From Rufibacter sediminis (GTDB taxonomy: Bacteria > Bacteroidota > Bacteroidia > Cytophagales > Hymenobacteraceae), in assembly GCF_014269285.1 (NCBI RefSeq), contig NZ_JACOAF010000044.1:1-64000 (forward strand): DNA of 64,000 nt. Direction: 5' to 3'. The notes under the pieces were generated by a model. It was not told where the DNA came from and did no database searches. It saw nothing but the letters and a program-made list of their open reading frames with translations. The translations under genes and the position numbers were made by a program. Numbering within the stretch: position 1 is the first letter of the stretch; the number at the start of each line of letters is the position of its first letter. Shown in pieces: positions 60,188 to 64,000 of the stretch.

Positions 60188-60727
60188 ATGGACCAAACAG
60201 TAGAGAAACCACAAGTACAGTTTTCGGAAGGGGCCATGGCCGAAATCCGGCGCTACTTATCTCATTATCCCGCTGACCGTCAGAAGTCCGCTATTTTGCC
60301 TATCCTGCACATCGCGCAAGCGGAGTTTGGTGGTTGGGTAAGCCCCGAGGTGATGGACAAGGTGGCCGAAATCCTGAACATACAACCCATAGAAGTGTAC
60401 GAGGTTGCTACCTTTTACACCATGTTCAACCTGAAGCCGGTAGGCAAGCACGTGTTGGAAGTTTGCCGCACGGGCCCTTGTATGCTGCGTGGCTCAGACC
60501 AACTGATTGAGCACCTGGAGAACCGTCTGGGCTGCAAAGTAGGCGAGACCTCTGCCGACGGTAACTTCACCCTTAAAACGGTAGAATGTTTGGCATCCTG
60601 CGGCACCGGACCGATGCTGCAAGTGCGTGAGCAATTCTACGAAAACCTGGACCCCGCCAGCGCTGACCAGATGCTGGAAGACCTGAAAGCCTTAACCGTA
60701 AGGAAACCATGGGAAGAAAATTATTAA
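60188..60727 (+). CDS. nuoE: NADH-quinone oxidoreductase subunit E
   Basis: A 179-residue thioredoxin-fold subunit carrying the [2Fe-2S] cluster N1a: Cys93 and Cys98 in CRTGPCMLRG, Cys134 and Cys138 in CLASCGTGP. The N-terminal helices (HIAQAEFGGWVSPEVMDKVA) are standard. It overlaps nuoF by 19 nt, a sign of tight coupling. Confidence 0.96.
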   Translation: MDQTVEKPQVQFSEGAMAEIRRYLSHYPADRQKSAILPILHIAQAEFGGWVSPEVMDKVAEILNIQPIEVYEVATFYTMFNLKPVGKHVLEVCRTGPCMLRGSDQLIEHLENRLGCKVGETSADGNFTLKTVECLASCGTGPMLQVREQFYENLDPASADQMLEDLKALTVRKPWEENY

Positions 60728-62052
60728 CTGAGCATATCAACGTTGAGGGCATTCACACCTTTGACGTCTATCGCAAGCACGGCGGTTACGCCTCCGTAGA
60801 GAAAGCTTTGAAAACCATGTCCCCAGAGGAAGTGGTGGAAGAAGTGAAAGCTTCGGGCTTAAGAGGCCGGGGTGGTGCCGGATTCCCTACGGGGATGAAG
60901 TGGAGCTTTTTGGCCAAGCCAGAAGGCAAGCCGCGCTATTTAGTTTGCAACGCCGACGAATCAGAGCCGGGTACTTTCAAAGACCGGTATTTGATGGAGA
61001 AACTTCCGCACCTGTTGATTGAGGGGATGATTACGTCTAGCTACGCGCTGGGGGCTCGTACTTCTTATATCTACATACGAGGCGAGTTATTGTATGTGCT
61101 GCGCATTCTGGAGAAAGCCATCGCTGAAGCGTATGCGAACGGTTTCTTAGGTGAGAACATCTTAGGAAGCGGTTACTCTCTTGACTTGCACGTGCACCCA
61201 GGCGGTGGTGCGTACATCTGCGGCGAGGAAACAGCTCTGTTGGAATCTCTGGAAGGCAAGCGCGGAAACCCGCGTAACAAGCCTCCGTTCCCGGCGGTAT
61301 GGGGCCTTTACGGCTGCCCAACCGTGGTGAACAACGTGGAGTCTATTGCTACTGTTCCGTGGATTATCACCAACACCGCTGCTGAATACGCGAAGTTCGG
61401 AATTGGCCGTAGTGCGGGTACAAAACTGATCTCTGCGGGTGGTAACATCAACAAGCCAGGTGTGTACGAGATTGAGTTGGGGGTTCCCGTTGAGGAATTT
61501 ATCTATTCAGACGAGTACTGCGGAGGTATCTGGAAAGGTCGTGACATGAAAGCGGTCATCGCCGGAGGTTCTTCCGTTCCGATTCTGCCGAAGGAGTTAA
61601 TCCTGAAAACCGCAAACGGGGAAGATAGATTGATGACCTACGAGTCACTTTCAGACGGAGGTTTTGCCACGGGTACCATGCTGGGTTCCGGCGGATTCTT
61701 CGTGATGGATGACCAAACCTGTATCGTTCGCCATACTTGGACCCTCGCCCGTTTCTACCACCACGAGTCTTGCGGACAGTGCAGCCCGTGCCGTGAAGGA
61801 ACCGGTTGGATGGAGAAAGTACTACACCGTATTGAGCACGGCCACGGCCACATGCACGACATTGACCTGTTGGTGAGCGTAGCCAAGCAGATAGAAGGAA
61901 ACACCATCTGTCCGTTGGGTGATGCCGCTGCCTGGCCGGTTGCGGCTGCAGTTCGTCACTTCCGTGAGGAGTTTGAATGGCACGTGAAGCATCCGCAGGC
62001 AGCTACAGCTCCGGGCGCGGTGTTCAACAAGGCTGAATCTGTATTAGCATAA
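60709..62052 (+). CDS. nuoF: NADH-quinone oxidoreductase subunit F
   Basis: A 447-residue NADH-oxidising subunit. FMN/NADH sites: GLRGRGGAGFPTGMKW at about 50-65 and GGGAYICGEETALLESLEG; cluster N3 ligands are Cys355, Cys358 and Cys361 in ESCGQCSPCREG, with the fourth in NTICPLGDA. It starts inside nuoE. The following gap to nuoG, 354 nt, is far larger than any other in this operon. Confidence 0.97.
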   Translation: MGRKLLTEHINVEGIHTFDVYRKHGGYASVEKALKTMSPEEVVEEVKASGLRGRGGAGFPTGMKWSFLAKPEGKPRYLVCNADESEPGTFKDRYLMEKLPHLLIEGMITSSYALGARTSYIYIRGELLYVLRILEKAIAEAYANGFLGENILGSGYSLDLHVHPGGGAYICGEETALLESLEGKRGNPRNKPPFPAVWGLYGCPTVVNNVESIATVPWIITNTAAEYAKFGIGRSAGTKLISAGGNINKPGVYEIELGVPVEEFIYSDEYCGGIWKGRDMKAVIAGGSSVPILPKELILKTANGEDRLMTYESLSDGGFATGTMLGSGGFFVMDDQTCIVRHTWTLARFYHHESCGQCSPCREGTGWMEKVLHRIEHGHGHMHDIDLLVSVAKQIEGNTICPLGDAAAWPVAAAVRHFREEFEWHVKHPQAATAPGAVFNKAESVLA

Positions 62053-62058
62053 ATATCT

Positions 62059-62094
62059 GTTTCAGGCCTGTTTTAGAGAAAGCAGACCTGAAAC
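62059..62094. repeat. 36-nt palindrome family
   Basis: GTTTCAGGCC to GACCTGAAAC, exactly 36 nt; outer arms pair nearly perfectly. Confidence 0.88.
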
Positions 62095-62115
62095 AAAAGT
62101 AAGTATTCCTGATAA

Positions 62116-62255
62116 GTCCCCCTTTGAAGGGGGTAGGGGGATGACAAAGGTGGAAGAAGAAGCAGACACAAACGCTAAAAGCAAAAGGGAAATTGATTCT
62201 CGGGAATGCATAATCAGCACGAGTAATCATCCCCCCACCCCCTTCAAAGGGGGAC
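62116..62255. repeat. Inverted pair of C-rich repeats (140-bp element)
   Basis: GTCCCCCTTTGAAGGGGG at 62116 continuing TAGGGGGATGA, and its inverse TCATCCCCCCACCCCC at 62227 continuing to GGGGGAC at 62255. Each arm forms its own hairpin, and the two arms can pair over about 29 nt. Same kind of element as at 38409-38520. Confidence 0.8.
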
Positions 62256-62298
62256 GAAATGCGTGAAGCTTCTTTGGATAAGTTTTTAATCAATTGCC

Positions 62299-62333
62299 GT
62301 TTAGAGCCGTTTTCTTGAAAAGAGGCCCTAAAC
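62299..62333. repeat. 36-nt palindrome family
   Basis: GTTTAGAGCCGTTTTC, TT, GAAAAGAGGCCCTAAAC, 35 nt. Confidence 0.85.
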
Positions 62334-62406
62334 AGAAGTACATATAAATAGCCTATTGCTGTGCGTCAAGAACAATCAACCGTCAGCAATCAACAATAAA
62401 TTTAAC

Positions 62407-63411
62407 ATGGTAAAAATAACGTTTGATGGCATAGAGGTGGAGGTAGAGGAAGGAACTACCATCCTCAACGCAGCCCGTAAAATCGGCGGCGAGGTGGTGC
62501 CCCCAGCCATGTGCTACTATACCCCTTTAAAAGGAACCGGCGGAAAATGCCGCGCCTGTATGGTGAAGGTGGCAGCCGGATCCGCGAAAGACCCGCGCCC
62601 AATGCCTAAGTTGGTAGCGAGCTGCATTACCCCGGTACAAGACGGCATGGTGGTGGAAAACACCACCAACCCAGATGTATTGGCTGCCCGCAAAGGCGTA
62701 GTGGAAATGCTCTTAATCAACCACCCGCTGGATTGCCCTATCTGCGACCAAGCCGGGGAGTGCGATTTGCAGAACTTCGCTTACGAGCACGGCACGTCCG
62801 GCACCCGTTACGAAGAAGAGCGCCGCACCTTTGACAAAATCGACATCGGACCGTTGGTGCAGTTGCACATGACGCGTTGCATTCTGTGCTACCGTTGCGT
62901 GTATACCGCCGACCAGTTAACCGAGAAGCGTGTGCACGGCGTGTTAGGCCGTGGTGATGCTGCGGAGATTGGAACATACGTTGAGAACATCATCGATAAC
63001 GAGTTCTCTGGGAACGTCATTGATGTGTGCCCGGTAGGTGCCTTGACTGATAAGACCTTCCGTTTCAAAAACCGTGTTTGGTTCACCAAGCCGGTAGATG
63101 CGCACCGCGATTGCCCTACTTGCTCCGGTAAAGTAGTGCTGTGGATGCGTGGGAACGATGTGTTGCGCGTGACTGCCCGCAAAGACCAGTACAACGAGGT
63201 GCAGGAGTTCATCTGTAACACCTGCCGCTTCGACAAGAAAGACGCGAACGACTGGACCATTGAAGGACCGCGCAAGATTGCCCGTACCTCGGTGATCTCT
63301 GCAAACCACTATGAGTTGCCAGTTCTCAACGTGGACGTAATCCCGAACTTGCCAGGGTCCACCGAAGAAGACTTACAATCCACTCCTTTTAACCTAGGAA
63401 GACAAGTATAA
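62407..63411 (+). CDS. nuoG: NADH-quinone oxidoreductase subunit G, short form
   Basis: A 334-residue iron-sulphur subunit. Ligands: [2Fe-2S] Cys36, Cys48, Cys51, Cys73; the His/Cys3 cluster His106, Cys110, Cys113, Cys119 (HPLDCPICDQAGEC); [4Fe-4S] Cys158, Cys161, Cys164 (CILCYRC) with a later CP; and a further CPTC...CNTC set at about 236-278. The large molybdopterin-like domain of typical 700-900-residue NuoG is absent; the protein ends soon after the Mop-type cluster. The reading frame is clean, so this looks like a true short form. ATG at 62407 chosen; its stop overlaps nuoH (TAATG). Confidence 0.92.
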   Translation: MVKITFDGIEVEVEEGTTILNAARKIGGEVVPPAMCYYTPLKGTGGKCRACMVKVAAGSAKDPRPMPKLVASCITPVQDGMVVENTTNPDVLAARKGVVEMLLINHPLDCPICDQAGECDLQNFAYEHGTSGTRYEEERRTFDKIDIGPLVQLHMTRCILCYRCVYTADQLTEKRVHGVLGRGDAAEIGTYVENIIDNEFSGNVIDVCPVGALTDKTFRFKNRVWFTKPVDAHRDCPTCSGKVVLWMRGNDVLRVTARKDQYNEVQEFICNTCRFDKKDANDWTIEGPRKIARTSVISANHYELPVLNVDVIPNLPGSTEEDLQSTPFNLGRQV

Positions 63412-64000
63412 TGGAGCTATCCTTATTATTAATCAAAGGGCTCATCATCTTTGCCGTTTTCGGTATTACGTTGCTGATTGCCACTTACTCCACCTACGCT
63501 GAGCGGAAAGTGGCAGCCTTCATTCAGGACCGTGTAGGCCCTAACCGTGCCGGTCCGTTCGGGCTGGCGCAGCCGCTGGCTGATGCGGTAAAGCTTTTCT
63601 TCAAAGAGGAGTTCGTTCCTGCCAATGCAAACAAGTTCCTGTTCATTGCTGGTCCATCGCTGGCAATGTTAACGGCCTGTATGTCCAGCGCGGTAATTCC
63701 GTTTGGCGGCACGTTGATTATTGGCGGTGAAGCCATTCACTTACAAGCCATCGAGGTGAACATCGGGATTCTGTACGTGTTCGGGATTGTGGCTCTGGGC
63801 GTATACGGCATCATGATTGGGGGCTGGGCTTCCAACAACAAGTTCTCCTTGTTAGGTGCTATCCGGGCAGCTTCGCAGAACATCAGCTACGAGCTGGCCA
63901 TGGGTATGTCTATCATCGCGTTGTTGCTGGTAACGGGTACGCTTTCTATGCGTGACATAGCGGCGCAGCAAGGACAAGAGTTGTTCGGGATTTCCGGGTT
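63411..64000 (+). CDS. nuoH: NADH-quinone oxidoreductase subunit H, 5' part
   Basis: An open frame from ATG 63411 to the window end, 196 codons, beginning MELSLLLIKGLIIFAVF. The conserved segment YAERKVAAFIQDRVGPNRAG is the NuoH hallmark near the quinone channel, followed by LAQPLADAVKLFFKEE and several membrane helices with SNNKFSLLGAIRAASQNISYE. NuoH links the peripheral arm to the membrane arm. The gene continues beyond the window. Its start overlaps the nuoG stop by one base. Confidence 0.95.
   Translation, partial: MELSLLLIKGLIIFAVFGITLLIATYSTYAERKVAAFIQDRVGPNRAGPFGLAQPLADAVKLFFKEEFVPANANKFLFIAGPSLAMLTACMSSAVIPFGGTLIIGGEAIHLQAIEVNIGILYVFGIVALGVYGIMIGGWASNNKFSLLGAIRAASQNISYELAMGMSIIALLLVTGTLSMRDIAAQQGQELFGISG

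Larger units (their letters stand above)
62053..62406. other. Repeat block inside the nuo operon
   Basis: A spacer of 354 nt between nuoF and nuoG with no gene: palindrome (62059-62094), inverted pair of C-rich repeats (62116-62255), second palindrome (62299-62333). No promoter fitting TTG-N19-21-TAnnTTTG was found in it. Confidence 0.8.

Noticed and set aside
7974-62333. The 36-nt palindromes resemble type II CRISPR repeats (36 nt, GTTTTAG... start, ...AAAAC end).
   Set aside because: They occur as scattered single copies, not as arrays with regular spacers, vary greatly in sequence, show full dyad symmetry unlike type II repeats, and no cas gene is in the window.
62356-62406. Upstream extension of nuoG from the TTG at 62356.
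   Set aside because: The added residues do not resemble NuoG, whose ferredoxin-like domain starts right at MVKITFDGIEVEV (ATG 62407).

Overview
The window looks like chromosomal DNA from a member of the Bacteroidota, most likely order Cytophagales, family Hymenobacteraceae (Rufibacter/Nibribacter/Pontibacter-like). This is inferred from the proteins: type IX secretion (T9SS) core parts, T9SS-sorted cargo, the ruvA-sprA-gcvH gene order, promoters of the form TTG-N19-21-TAnnTTTG, and signal peptides followed almost always by Gln. Taxonomy was not checked by any search. Nothing resembles a prophage, integrative element, insertion sequence, CRISPR array or classical defence island; it is mostly housekeeping and envelope DNA, and the unexplained structure lies in the spacers.

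Layout. 1-82 is the end of a 5S rRNA, so an rRNA operon ends here. 572-6911 (minus) is porU-porV plus a metal-site-less M16 peptidase homologue. 7005-8656 (minus) holds purS, pssA and an MBL-fold hydrolase; 8713-12992 (plus) holds a FAD oxidoreductase and a large TolB-like outer-membrane protein. 13599-17469 has purQ (minus), yicC (plus) and a T9SS-sorted M43 metalloprotease (plus). 17801-27693 (minus) is ruvA-sprA-gcvH-vanZ-M28 peptidase. 27854-33747 (minus) is a malic enzyme/phosphotransacetylase fusion, then tatA-gatA-lytic transglycosylase. 33984-42894 is mostly plus: membrane-anchored EEP nuclease/phosphatase, cysS, a glutaminyl-cyclase-like lipoprotein, S66 carboxypeptidase (minus), a repeat-rich T9SS-sorted protein, thioesterase and rlmN. 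43005-54102 (minus) is mscL, an RDD protein, amidase, a sortilin-like BNR protein, the DUF3999/DUF2339 pair and a thioredoxin-reductase-like enzyme divergent from a Fur-family regulator. 55003-56822 (minus) is SOD, tadA and a hypothetical protein. 57276 to the end (plus) is a nuoABCDEFGH operon, cut off inside nuoH.

How it fits together. The T9SS translocon (SprA), shuttle (PorV) and signal peptidase (PorU) are all here, with two likely substrates carrying type A sorting domains. Ten of the recognisable signal-peptidase-I cleavage sites in the window are followed by Gln, and a glutaminyl-cyclase-like lipoprotein that could cyclise such Gln residues is encoded at 37273-38268.

The most interesting signal is a family of dispersed, 35-36-nt, dyad-symmetric sequences (half-site GTTTTAGGCCTGTTTTC, two central bases, then its reverse complement). 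I count about 27 copies. Sequence varies a lot but length and symmetry hold. They sit in spacers or over stop codons, never inside a gene body, and often directly behind an intrinsic terminator in the order stop - terminator - palindrome. Other spacer repeats are also present: a 26-bp element, a C-rich element, a short GGCACGAG-type palindrome, and a 202-bp nested inverted repeat.
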